Origin: a virus
Virus record (IMG/VR): IMGVR_UViG_3300010354_000454
Coordinates: 1 to 28,451 of that record
Direction: 5' to 3' (one strand)
Length of the DNA stretch: 28,451 nt
Of this stretch, positions 1-4,114 are shown one piece after another. How positions within the stretch are numbered: position 1 is the stretch's first letter; each line of letters begins with the position of its first letter. The notes beneath the pieces are model-generated. The model was given only the letters and a program-made list of their open reading frames with translations. It was not told the origin of the DNA and did not search any database. Both the position numbers and the translations under genes were made by a program.

Positions 1-44
1 AGGACGCAAAAGAATACGCACGTTACAGACTTGCACTTGATTGA
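1..44 (+). CDS. C-terminal end of an unidentified gene (partial)
   Basis: The third forward frame reads DAKEYARYRLALD and stops with TGA at 42-44, nine bases before a clear terminator hairpin. Placement and the codon-like content make it the likely tail of a gene that begins outside the window. The other two frames also stop nearby, so the frame choice is an inference. Too little remains to name a function. Confidence 0.55.
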   Translation, partial: DAKEYARYRLALD

Positions 45-52
45 TTATACTG

Positions 53-80
53 AAAAAGACCCTTTTTAGGGTCTTTTTTT
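53..80 (+). terminator. Rho-independent terminator
   Basis: AAAAAGACCC (53-62) pairs with GGGTCTTTTT (69-78) around a six-base loop, and the T run continues to 80. It lies just after the stop at 42-44 and closes the upstream gene, separating it from the small-gene region. Confidence 0.88.
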
Positions 81-133
81 ATGTTTTTTAATGAATAAAT
101 GTATTAAAAAATGTAGTTGAGTGTTTTATCTTG

Positions 134-161
134 TTCTCAATAAGTGTTATTTTATTGAGAA
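134..161. repeat. Perfect 10-bp inverted repeat
   Basis: TTCTCAATAA (134-143) is exactly complementary to TTATTGAGAA (152-161), with an eight-base spacer. No T run follows, so it is not an obvious terminator. A protein-binding operator or a structured replication or recombination element are both possible; the sequence does not decide. Confidence 0.7.
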
Positions 162-192
162 TCATTAGTGGTTATTGTTGAGAATTAGTGGT
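155..192. repeat. Near-direct repeat TTGAGAAT..TAGTGGT
   Basis: TTGAGAATCATTAGTGGT at 155-172 recurs as TTGAGAATTAGTGGT at 178-192, differing only by loss of three bases. The first copy overlaps the right arm of the inverted repeat at 134-161, so the two repeats are nested. Confidence 0.65.
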
Positions 193-209
193 GCATTTAT
201 GGTCATTTA

Positions 210-300
210 AATGTGCTCAGGTCTTGTGATTTAGACCTCTTTTAATGTGCTGAGACCTTGTGATTTAGACCTCTTTTAATGTGCTGAGACCTTGTGATCT
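210..300. repeat. Three tandem 34-bp repeats (third one partial)
   Basis: Units start at 210, 244 and 278, an exact 34-base period. Each begins AATGTGCT and contains CTTGTGAT; units 1 and 2 end TTTAGACCTCTTTT, while unit 3 diverges after about 300. Unit 1 carries AGGTCT (219-224), which can pair with AGACCT (233-238) and is followed by CTCTTTT, a terminator-like shape. Units 2 and 3 have AGACC in place of AGGTC and lose that hairpin. AGACCT occurs at 233, 253, 267 and 287. The arrangement is iteron-like, but no replication gene is adjacent, so a role is not established. Confidence 0.8.
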
Positions 301-392
301 AAGCGTGCATCATAACACGAACGCGCACAAATGTCAAGACCCCCAACGTCACAAAATCCCCACACATCGGCACTCAAAATATCAGCACTCCT

Positions 393-400
393 AATAAATA
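393..400 (+). promoter_or_regulatory. Possible late-promoter element AATAAATA
   Basis: AATAAATA matches the T4-like late promoter core (TATAAATA in T4; NATAAATA reported for cyanomyoviruses). It lies 72 bases before the start at 472 and just upstream of a sigma70 promoter. A single short AT-rich match in an AT-rich genome may be chance. Confidence 0.3.
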
Positions 401-412
401 CTCCCAGCCCCG

Positions 413-441
413 TTGACATTTATCGTGGGGCATTTTATACT
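413..441 (+). promoter_or_regulatory. Near-consensus sigma70 (early) promoter
   Basis: TTGACA (413-418) and TATACT (436-441) are separated by exactly 17 bases: a perfect -35 and a -10 with one mismatch from TATAAT. The expected start of transcription is near 448, giving a leader of about 24 bases before the ATG at 472. In T4-like phages host-type promoters of this strength serve early genes, so this probably drives the small-gene cluster. Confidence 0.8.
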
Positions 442-459
442 GTCTACAGTTACACCATC

Positions 460-463
460 GGAG
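460..463 (+). promoter_or_regulatory. Ribosome binding site deciding the start at 472
   Basis: GGAG at 460-463 lies eight bases before the ATG at 472 and inside the predicted transcript of the 413-441 promoter. It supports 472 rather than the in-frame ATG at 331, which is upstream of the promoter. Most other genes in the window lack such a site. Confidence 0.65.
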
Positions 464-471
464 CAATTCTA

Positions 472-645
472 ATGTCTTTAGTGTATCAGCAGGCACAGAA
501 GCATCGTTATAGAATCACTCTGGAATTGGACGTTCTAGGTGATTTCGACCCGCATCAAATTGACTGGGAGAAACTTTTTAAGTTGGAACCAGCAGAACAT
601 TGTGATGCGTATGTTGAGGACCTAAGTACACCTGACCGATGGTGA
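472..645 (+). CDS. Small conserved-type phage protein (57 aa)
   Basis: A 57-residue protein of unknown function. After a short N-terminus it reads HRYRITLELDVLGDFDP and then DWEKLFKLEPAEH, ending VEDLSTPDRW; the alternating pattern suggests a beta strand followed by a helix, with an acidic bias overall. The start at 472 is chosen because a strong promoter (413-441) and a GGAG site at 460-463 sit directly in front, whereas the in-frame ATG at 331 would lie upstream of the promoter. It is the first gene after that promoter and is likely expressed early. Codon use (CGT, GAC, CTG) is richer in GC than in the structural genes downstream. Small proteins of this general form are common in cyanomyoviruses, but I cannot assign a family name. 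Confidence 0.72.
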   Translation: MSLVYQQAQKHRYRITLELDVLGDFDPHQIDWEKLFKLEPAEHCDAYVEDLSTPDRW

Positions 646-704
646 AGGTTACTAATACTGAGGCCTCCAAAGTGTTCCTATAGTGTAGGCATCACCCACA
701 CACA

Positions 705-953
705 ATGAGCGTCACTTTCCAGACAAATCTGACCGACACTGAGTATAACGGTTGGACGAATTATGAGACCTGGAATGTTGCACTGTGGATCGGCAATGAT
801 GAGGGTCTTTATGACATCGCCCGTCGTTGTGATGATTATCAAGACTTCGTAGATGCAGTCGAAGGACTTATCTCTAAGACGCCCGATGGGGTATCATTTA
901 CCAGTGATAAGTTGAACTGGCACGAACTCAACGACATGATCGAAGATCTCTGA
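705..953 (+). CDS. Conserved GWTNYETWNVALWI-type phage protein (82 aa)
   Basis: The segment GWTNYETWNVALWIGNDEG at residues 16-34 is a hallmark of a small, widespread protein family in phages of cyanobacteria and other bacteria; its function is unknown. The rest is acidic and helical in character, with a C-terminal WHELNDMIEDL. It has no signal peptide, membrane segment or recognisable catalytic motif. It lies 59 bases after the 57-aa gene, a gap with TATAGT (679-684) as a weak -10 candidate but no good -35, so co-transcription from 413-441 is the simplest reading. No Shine-Dalgarno site precedes the ATG. In bases 781-840, inside the gene, 29 of 60 bases are G or C, well above the baseplate genes. 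Confidence 0.88.
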   Translation: MSVTFQTNLTDTEYNGWTNYETWNVALWIGNDEGLYDIARRCDDYQDFVDAVEGLISKTPDGVSFTSDKLNWHELNDMIEDL

Positions 954-1038
954 TCTAGGTTATACTCAAGAGGAATGAGATGCGCCTCTATAAAGACACT
1001 CACAACACACACAGTTTCTAACACTTTTCTTCTTTATT

Positions 1039-1179
1039 ATGTCCAAGCAAGTTCTCATCTCTCTGCTGGCACAAGGTAACACTGGCGCTGAGATTCTTTC
1101 GATTCTCGATGTCATTGCTGCCGATAACATGTCAGAGCAGAGTGATAACGGTCCTACGCTGAGTGAGATCGAATTCTGA
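1039..1179 (+). CDS. Small conserved cyanophage-type QGNTG protein (46 aa)
   Basis: A 46-residue protein reading MSKQVLISLLAQGNTGAEIL and then SILDVIAADN, with an acidic tail ending TLSEIEF. The LLxQGNTGxEILxILD pattern recurs in tiny proteins of marine cyanomyoviruses, from memory of the family; the function is unknown. The N-terminal half looks like two short amphipathic helices joined by the NTG turn. No Shine-Dalgarno site is present; the 85-base gap upstream is C/A-rich and ends in a pyrimidine tract. A terminator-like hairpin follows 11 bases after the stop (1191-1219), so it probably ends a transcript from the 413-441 promoter. GC content and codons match the 705-953 gene. Confidence 0.8.
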   Translation: MSKQVLISLLAQGNTGAEILSILDVIAADNMSEQSDNGPTLSEIEF

Positions 1180-1190
1180 TACTAACTGTG

Positions 1191-1219
1191 CGCCCCTTGG
1201 TTGACACTGAGGGGCGTTT
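1191..1219 (+). terminator. GC-rich terminator-like hairpin
   Basis: CGCCCCT (1191-1197) pairs perfectly with AGGGGCG (1210-1216); the stem can extend inward through two G-T wobbles and one G-C pair. Only TTT follows, so termination may be weak or partial. It lies 11 bases after the stop of the 46-aa gene. Confidence 0.6.
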
Positions 1220-1229
1220 ATGTTAGGAT
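1201..1229 (+). promoter_or_regulatory. Possible sigma70 promoter overlapping the terminator
   Basis: TTGACA (1201-1206), the loop of the preceding hairpin, is followed after 17 bases by TAGGAT (1224-1229), two mismatches from TATAAT. If active it would transcribe the 1377 and 1559 genes with a leader of about 140 bases. The remaining sequence to 1376 contains GGCAGT twice (1231, 1246) and a GC-rich patch near 1275-1290 but no supported gene. Confidence 0.42.
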
Positions 1230-1376
1230 TGGCAGTATAGTGGTTTGGCAGTGTTTTGCCGATGGTTTGTTATAGCGCGGGGCGGCGTTGCGTATATAAA
1301 AAAAGCAAACTACCCTAACCTACAGAGGTGACAAAACGCGAACGATATATCAATCTCTTAAAAATTTTCCGGAAGT

Positions 1377-1526
1377 ATGATTAGTCTCAAAAACCCCCGC
1401 AGAAGGTCCCCCTATTGGAACTTTTGGAGGGTTGTTCTAGCAGGTTGGGTTATCCGATATCCTCGCACCTTTTTTATTGCACTGGGTATTTGCATAACTG
1501 TGATATATAATTCAGTAACTAAGTAA
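1377..1526 (+). CDS. Small membrane protein (49 aa)
   Basis: A 49-residue protein with a basic N-terminus (MISLKNPRRRSPYWNFWR), a hydrophobic stretch VVLAGWV at 19-25, the charged turn RYPR at 27-30, and a second hydrophobic segment TFFIALGICITVIY at 31-44. One or two membrane passes with the positive N-terminus in the cytoplasm are likely. Similar NFWRVVLAGW..RYPRTFF proteins occur in cyanomyoviruses, by my recollection; the function is unknown. GGAAG at 1371-1375 lies only one base before the ATG, too close for a normal binding site. The next gene starts 32 bases after its stop. It is too short to be called with certainty, but the composition is far from random. Confidence 0.72.
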   Translation: MISLKNPRRRSPYWNFWRVVLAGWVIRYPRTFFIALGICITVIYNSVTK

Positions 1527-1558
1527 AGGTTGCTGAAAAAAAAATTTCCCCATAAAAA

Positions 1559-1750
1559 ATGGAAAAAATATATCACATATATGCAAAGGGCAAGTGTTTG
1601 TTTCACTCAGTAAAAGAAGAGGAGTTCGAAACAACTTGGACAACCTTAAATCGTATGGTTGGATTAATGAAAACTGACTATAATGAAGGGGATCTAAGTT
1701 ACATAGAATTATATGTCAATAGGGAAGCAACCATAAATTCTTCCCATTGA
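1559..1750 (+). CDS. Conserved-type YHIYAK small phage protein (63 aa)
   Basis: A 63-residue soluble protein starting MEKIYHIYAKGKCLFHSVKE, followed by EEEFETTWTTLNRMVGLMKT and an acidic stretch leading to SYIELYVNRE. The pattern is a beta hairpin, a central amphipathic helix and a final strand. Proteins beginning with YHIYAK..C and carrying EEEF..TW are recurrent in cyanomyoviruses; no biochemical role is known to me. The ATG follows AT-rich sequence without a Shine-Dalgarno site. The gene is AT-rich (19 of 60 G+C in 1561-1620), unlike its neighbours on both sides, so it may have a separate history. Its stop codon overlaps the -35 element of the next promoter. Confidence 0.8.
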   Translation: MEKIYHIYAKGKCLFHSVKEEEFETTWTTLNRMVGLMKTDYNEGDLSYIELYVNREATINSSH

Positions 1751-1776
1751 CAAACGTATATATAGACTGTTAAAAT
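1747..1776 (+). promoter_or_regulatory. Sigma70-like promoter for the glycosyltransferase gene
   Basis: TTGACA (1747-1752) and TAAAAT (1771-1776) are 18 bases apart. The -35 overlaps the stop codon of the 63-aa gene. Transcription would begin near 1783, about 19 bases before the ATG at 1802. A second TTGACA at 1776-1781 has no matching -10 at the right distance. Confidence 0.6.
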
Positions 1777-1801
1777 TGACATTGAAGGTTGATTAAACTT
1801 T

Positions 1802-2587
1802 ATGGCAAAAGGATTTACTGTTAAAACTGTTCCACCTAAAAAGGCTTCACAGCAGGAATGGGATTACCCTGCAATTATGGAACGTATGCGTGGCAAGACA
1901 ATTGTTATGTGTCTTCCTGGACGTGGTTGTTCCTATATCTTTATGAAGAACTTCCTACAACTTTGTTTTGATCTTGTGCAGAACGGTTGTGCTATTCAAA
2001 TTTCTCAGGATTACTCTTCCATGGTTAACTTTGCACGTTGCAAAGTACTCGGTGCAAATGTTCTCCGTGGTCCTAAGCAGATTCCCTGGGATGGTAAAAT
2101 GAATTATGATTACCAACTCTGGATTGACAGTGATATCGTCTTTGACACTGGTAAATTCTGGCAACTATGTGATCTCGCATTCCCTGCTCCCGACGAAGAG
2201 GGCAATACAGAGGAGAAAGAGATTGTTTGCGGTTGGTACTGTACCGAAGATGGTCACACAACCTCGGTTGCACACTGGTTGGATGAAGAAGAGTTCCGCA
2301 AGAACGGTGGTGTCATGAATCATGAAACTCTTGATTCGATGGCAAAGCGTCGTAAACCATTCACTTGTGACTACACTGGTTTTGGTTGGGTGCTTATTAA
2401 GAGAGGTGTCTTCGAAAATCTCGAATATCCTTGGTTCGCTCCTAAGATGCAAGTCTTTGAATCTGGTGCAGTTCAGGATATGTGTGGTGAAGACGTTTCA
2501 TTCTGTCTTGATGCAATTGAAGCGGGATTTAAGATCTGGTGCGATCCTCGGGTTCGTGTTGGACATGAAAAAACTCGTATTATCTGA
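1802..2587 (+). CDS. Probable GT-A type glycosyltransferase
   Basis: A 261-aa protein, probably a cytoplasmic nucleotide-sugar glycosyltransferase. A beta strand and turn TIVMCLPGRGCSY (residues ~33-45) opens the fold; SQDYSSMVNFARCKVLGANV (~70-89) could form the nucleotide-proximal helix; YDYQLWIDSDIVF (~102-114) carries the DSD that matches the metal-binding DxD motif of GT-A enzymes. The C-terminal GEDVSFCLDAIEAGF (~228-242), with acidic ED, is the typical position of the catalytic base/acceptor region, followed by VRVGHEKT with the late histidine seen in many GT-2 enzymes. Length suits a single catalytic domain. It has its own sigma70-like promoter, overlaps the next gene by one base, and is GC-rich (30 of 60 in 2221-2280) with CGT arginine codons. 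The sugar and acceptor are unknown; modification of virion or host surface is an inference. Confidence 0.72.
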   Translation: MAKGFTVKTVPPKKASQQEWDYPAIMERMRGKTIVMCLPGRGCSYIFMKNFLQLCFDLVQNGCAIQISQDYSSMVNFARCKVLGANVLRGPKQIPWDGKMNYDYQLWIDSDIVFDTGKFWQLCDLAFPAPDEEGNTEEKEIVCGWYCTEDGHTTSVAHWLDEEEFRKNGGVMNHETLDSMAKRRKPFTCDYTGFGWVLIKRGVFENLEYPWFAPKMQVFESGAVQDMCGEDVSFCLDAIEAGFKIWCDPRVRVGHEKTRII

Positions 2588-2745
2588 TGACACAATACAA
2601 CGTACTTTATAAAGGACGTAAAATTTATATGGACCTTAGTGCAGAAGAATGTACTGAGGTCCTTCAAGACCTCTCAGAGGCGTTTTTCTCGGGAGAAGAT
2701 GTTGATCCAGAATTTTTAGAATTGGAGGAAATTGTAAATGGCTAA
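2587..2745 (+). CDS. Small acidic protein (52 aa), translationally coupled
   Basis: A 52-residue acidic protein beginning MTQYNVLYKGRKIYMDLSAE, with ECTEVLQDLSEAFFSGED and a tail rich in glutamate (LELEEIVNG). The start overlaps the preceding gene: the A of its ATG is the last base of that gene's TGA, so translation is probably coupled. No Shine-Dalgarno site is seen. The first 15 residues look like a beta hairpin and the rest a helix. It also overlaps the next gene by eight bases, and it carries that gene's binding site (GGAGG at 2724-2728). I do not recognise a named family; the operon-like overlaps and codon use support it being real. Confidence 0.72.
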   Translation: MTQYNVLYKGRKIYMDLSAEECTEVLQDLSEAFFSGEDVDPEFLELEEIVNG

Positions 2746-2878
2746 AGGCGGAAGTAGTAAAATTTTATTTGAACCTGGAGCACCAAAGAAAACTCGTCAA
2801 GGAAGGTCTCCAAGAACACTTCTCAGCGCGACCTCTCGCAATGGACGTAAAAAGAAGTATAGAGGACAAGGAAAATAA
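2738..2878 (+). CDS. Tiny basic conserved-type phage protein (46 aa)
   Basis: A 46-residue, strongly basic protein: it starts MAKGGSSKILFEPGAPKKTR and ends with TSRNGRKKKYRGQGK. The central segment RQGRSPRTLLSATSRNG is likely disordered. Near-identical tiny proteins are, from memory, common in T4-like cyanophages; no function is established. The charge suggests binding to nucleic acid, ribosomes or an acidic partner, which is inference. GGAGG (2724-2728) lies nine bases before the ATG, one of the few strong binding sites in the window. It overlaps the 52-aa gene by eight bases and is followed six bases after the stop by a strong terminator, so it ends the glycosyltransferase transcript. Confidence 0.8.
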   Translation: MAKGGSSKILFEPGAPKKTRQGRSPRTLLSATSRNGRKKKYRGQGK

Positions 2879-2883
2879 TTTTT

Positions 2884-2918
2884 AGAGTGCTTAAATAGAA
2901 TTAGGCACTCTTTTTTTT
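2884..2918 (+). terminator. Strong rho-independent terminator
   Basis: AGAGTGCTTAA (2884-2894) pairs with TTAGGCACTCT (2901-2911), an 11-bp stem with one G-T wobble and a six-base loop, followed by a run of eight T (2911-2918). It ends the glycosyltransferase cluster. The next ATG begins at 2919, directly after the last T. Confidence 0.92.
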
Positions 2919-3443
2919 ATGTTTACCGAAAAAGAACTACATATTTTAAATTGGATTAAGGATGTATCTAAGGTTAGACCAGAATTGAATGGATTTGCTG
3001 TTTGTCCATTTGCATCTAATTCAAAATTTAAAATTATTGAGTGTCCAGCAGAAGAAATTTATCCTCTAAATGACTATGATGTAGTCATTTACATCATAGA
3101 AGACTATTTTGACCTTGAAGCAGTTGAATTTTGGGTCAATTATCACAACTCAAACCATCCAGGTTGGAAATTTTTTGAAGATTGTGGGTCATATGACACG
3201 TTTATTAACGGTATTAAGACAAACAATGGCAAATACAACCTGATTTTGGGTCAACCTACACAAAAATTACGCAAATTTCGTGAACATTTAGCAAAAACCA
3301 CCTATTATGACTTGTGGGATGAAGAATATTTGAAAGAAATACTTGAAGATGACTATGATATAATTGAAAAACGGGATAGCAACCCCGTAAAAAGTTCTGA
3401 TTTACCAAATCAGGAGCAAAAAAATGACCAAACAAGTCGATAA
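2919..3443 (+). CDS. Conserved-type phage protein of unknown function (174 aa)
   Basis: A 174-aa soluble protein. The N-terminal part, TEKELHILNWIKDVSKVRPE followed by LNGFAVCPFAS (~24-34), recalls the short LCPFA-type segment of the DUF1415 family, but this is only a resemblance. YDVVIYIIEDYFDLEAVEFW (~53-72) is a strand-helix unit; a charged, probably disordered tail follows ~150. The start is uncertain: the ATG lies directly after a terminator's T run with no room for a leader or binding site, yet the next in-frame ATG is absent from the N-terminal half. Expression may come from readthrough, a leaderless transcript, or an unseen promoter. The gene is AT-rich (16 of 60 in 3001-3060), unlike the cluster just upstream. 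It overlaps the next gene by 20 bases. Confidence 0.78.
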   Translation: MFTEKELHILNWIKDVSKVRPELNGFAVCPFASNSKFKIIECPAEEIYPLNDYDVVIYIIEDYFDLEAVEFWVNYHNSNHPGWKFFEDCGSYDTFINGIKTNNGKYNLILGQPTQKLRKFREHLAKTTYYDLWDEEYLKEILEDDYDIIEKRDSNPVKSSDLPNQEQKNDQTSR

Positions 3444-3678
3444 AGACCAAAATTACATGAAAAATACGTGGGGAACCGAATTTCTAGCATCAGAATACGG
3501 TTGGGAAGAGAAAATAGAGAAGCAAAAGATGCTTCGTGAGATTGCAAACGATGCCTTAACCCCCAAAAAACACGATTTTTATCATCAGAGCGAAATTCAC
3601 GCAAAAATTCGCAATGATGCTGATTATGATGATTGGGAATACGGAACTGAACCCATTTATGAATCCAAAAATCGTTAA
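3424..3678 (+). CDS. Small hydrophilic phage protein (84 aa)
   Basis: An 84-residue, highly charged protein with no membrane segment. YMKNTWGTEFLASEYGWEEK (~11-30) is followed by a helix KQKMLREIANDALTPKK, and an acidic segment DADYDDWEYGTEP near the end. I do not recognise a named family. AGGAG at 3412-3416 lies seven bases before the ATG, a good binding site placed inside the upstream gene, and the two genes overlap by 20 bases in different frames, indicating co-translation. Its stop codon TAA (3676-3678) forms part of the late-promoter-like element for the baseplate genes. It might be a virion or assembly protein because of its place just before gp25, but nothing in the sequence shows this. 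Confidence 0.78.
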   Translation: MTKQVDKDQNYMKNTWGTEFLASEYGWEEKIEKQKMLREIANDALTPKKHDFYHQSEIHAKIRNDADYDDWEYGTEPIYESKNR

Positions 3679-3698
3679 TAAATAAGTTAGATTTATTA
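3676..3698 (+). promoter_or_regulatory. Late-promoter-like AATAAATA within an AT inverted repeat, before gp25
   Basis: AATAAATA at 3677-3684 matches the cyanomyovirus late motif NATAAATA and lies 29 bases before the gp25 ATG. It overlaps the stop of the upstream gene. TAATAAAT (3676-3683) is perfectly complementary to ATTTATTA (3691-3698), an all-AT 8-bp inverted repeat that could also weakly hinder upstream transcription. Confidence 0.65.
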
Positions 3699-3712
3699 TC
3701 TTTTAAAAATAA

Positions 3713-4114
3713 ATGCCTTTAGAGAGGGTTAGTCAAGGTTTTAAAGATATAAGTATGACTTTTCAGGCAAATCCCCTGAACAGTGATTTGATAGCAATTA
3801 ATAATATTAACGCTATCAATAGATCGATTAGAAACATTGTCTTCACCCTCCCTGGGGAAAAATTTTTTAATCCCGTTTTTGGGTCAAATATAACTGCATC
3901 TCTATTCGAAAATATTGATGATTTTTCTGCGGCGGCTATTAAAAATGAAATTGAACTTTCTATTCGTAACTTTGAACCAAGGGTTAATTTACAATCTGTA
4001 GTGGTTACTCCCGATTATGAAGATAACACCTTTGATGTGGTCATAAATTACGAAATCATAGGTTTAGCAGTTGCTCCACAACAATTAGAGTTTGCTTTAC
4101 TCTCAGCAAGATAA
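3713..4114 (+). CDS. 25: Baseplate wedge protein gp25
   Basis: A GPW/gp25 family baseplate wedge subunit of 133 aa, essentially the length of T4 gp25 (about 132). The family signature is clear: a GEKFFNPVFGSNITASLFEN segment (~46-65), the helix AAAIKNEIELSIRNFEPRV (~71-89) ending in the conserved EPR, and a C-terminal beta hairpin. In T4, gp25 is part of the conserved wedge core with gp6 and gp53, near the sheath-baseplate interface, and couples baseplate change to sheath contraction. The N-terminus MPLERVSQGFKDISMTF matches that of other cyanophage gp25 proteins, supporting this start. It is the first gene after the late-promoter-like element at 3677, and its stop directly abuts the gp6 ATG. 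Confidence 0.93.
   Translation: MPLERVSQGFKDISMTFQANPLNSDLIAINNINAINRSIRNIVFTLPGEKFFNPVFGSNITASLFENIDDFSAAAIKNEIELSIRNFEPRVNLQSVVVTPDYEDNTFDVVINYEIIGLAVAPQQLEFALLSAR

Larger units (their letters stand above)
81..471. other. Repeat-rich intergenic region without a supported gene
   Basis: No gene is supported here. An open frame from 331 runs into the next gene, but its first 47 codons lie upstream of and across a strong promoter and do not look protein-like. The stretch contains a perfect inverted repeat (134-161), a near-direct repeat (155-192), three 34-bp tandem units (210-300), a late-promoter-like AATAAATA (393-400) and a near-consensus sigma70 promoter (413-441). AT-rich sequence dominates up to about 300; it becomes more GC-rich after that. 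Confidence 0.7.

Noticed and set aside
210-311. Tandem 34-bp units as a CRISPR array
   Set aside because: The units are directly contiguous with no unique spacers between repeated blocks, and no cas gene is near.
331-471. N-terminal extension of the 472 gene from an in-frame ATG at 331
   Set aside because: It lies upstream of and across a near-consensus promoter (413-441), has no binding site, and its translation is proline/serine-rich and unlike the compact protein after 472, which has its own GGAG site.
679-684. TATAGT as the -10 of a promoter for the 82-aa gene
   Set aside because: No acceptable -35 hexamer lies 16-18 bases upstream; co-transcription from 413-441 is simpler.
839-1024. 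Minus-strand 61-aa open frame
   Set aside because: It lies antisense to the well supported 82-aa gene and has no binding site or recognisable protein features.
1371-1375. GGAAG as a ribosome binding site for the 49-aa gene
   Set aside because: Only one base separates it from the ATG, too close for normal initiation.
1180-1376. Possible tRNA or small RNA gene in the GC-rich gap
   Set aside because: I could not fold a cloverleaf or find a paired promoter and terminator around a discrete transcript; only the hairpin at 1191-1219 and a promoter-like element are supported.
2106-2667. Several open frames on both strands overlapping the glycosyltransferase gene and the gene after it
   Set aside because: The glycosyltransferase frame has recognisable motifs in order; the alternatives are cysteine- and basic-rich shadows without family features.
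3374-3391. Short hairpin ACGGG/CCCGT as a terminator
   Set aside because: Five base pairs only, inside a coding region, and not followed by a T run.
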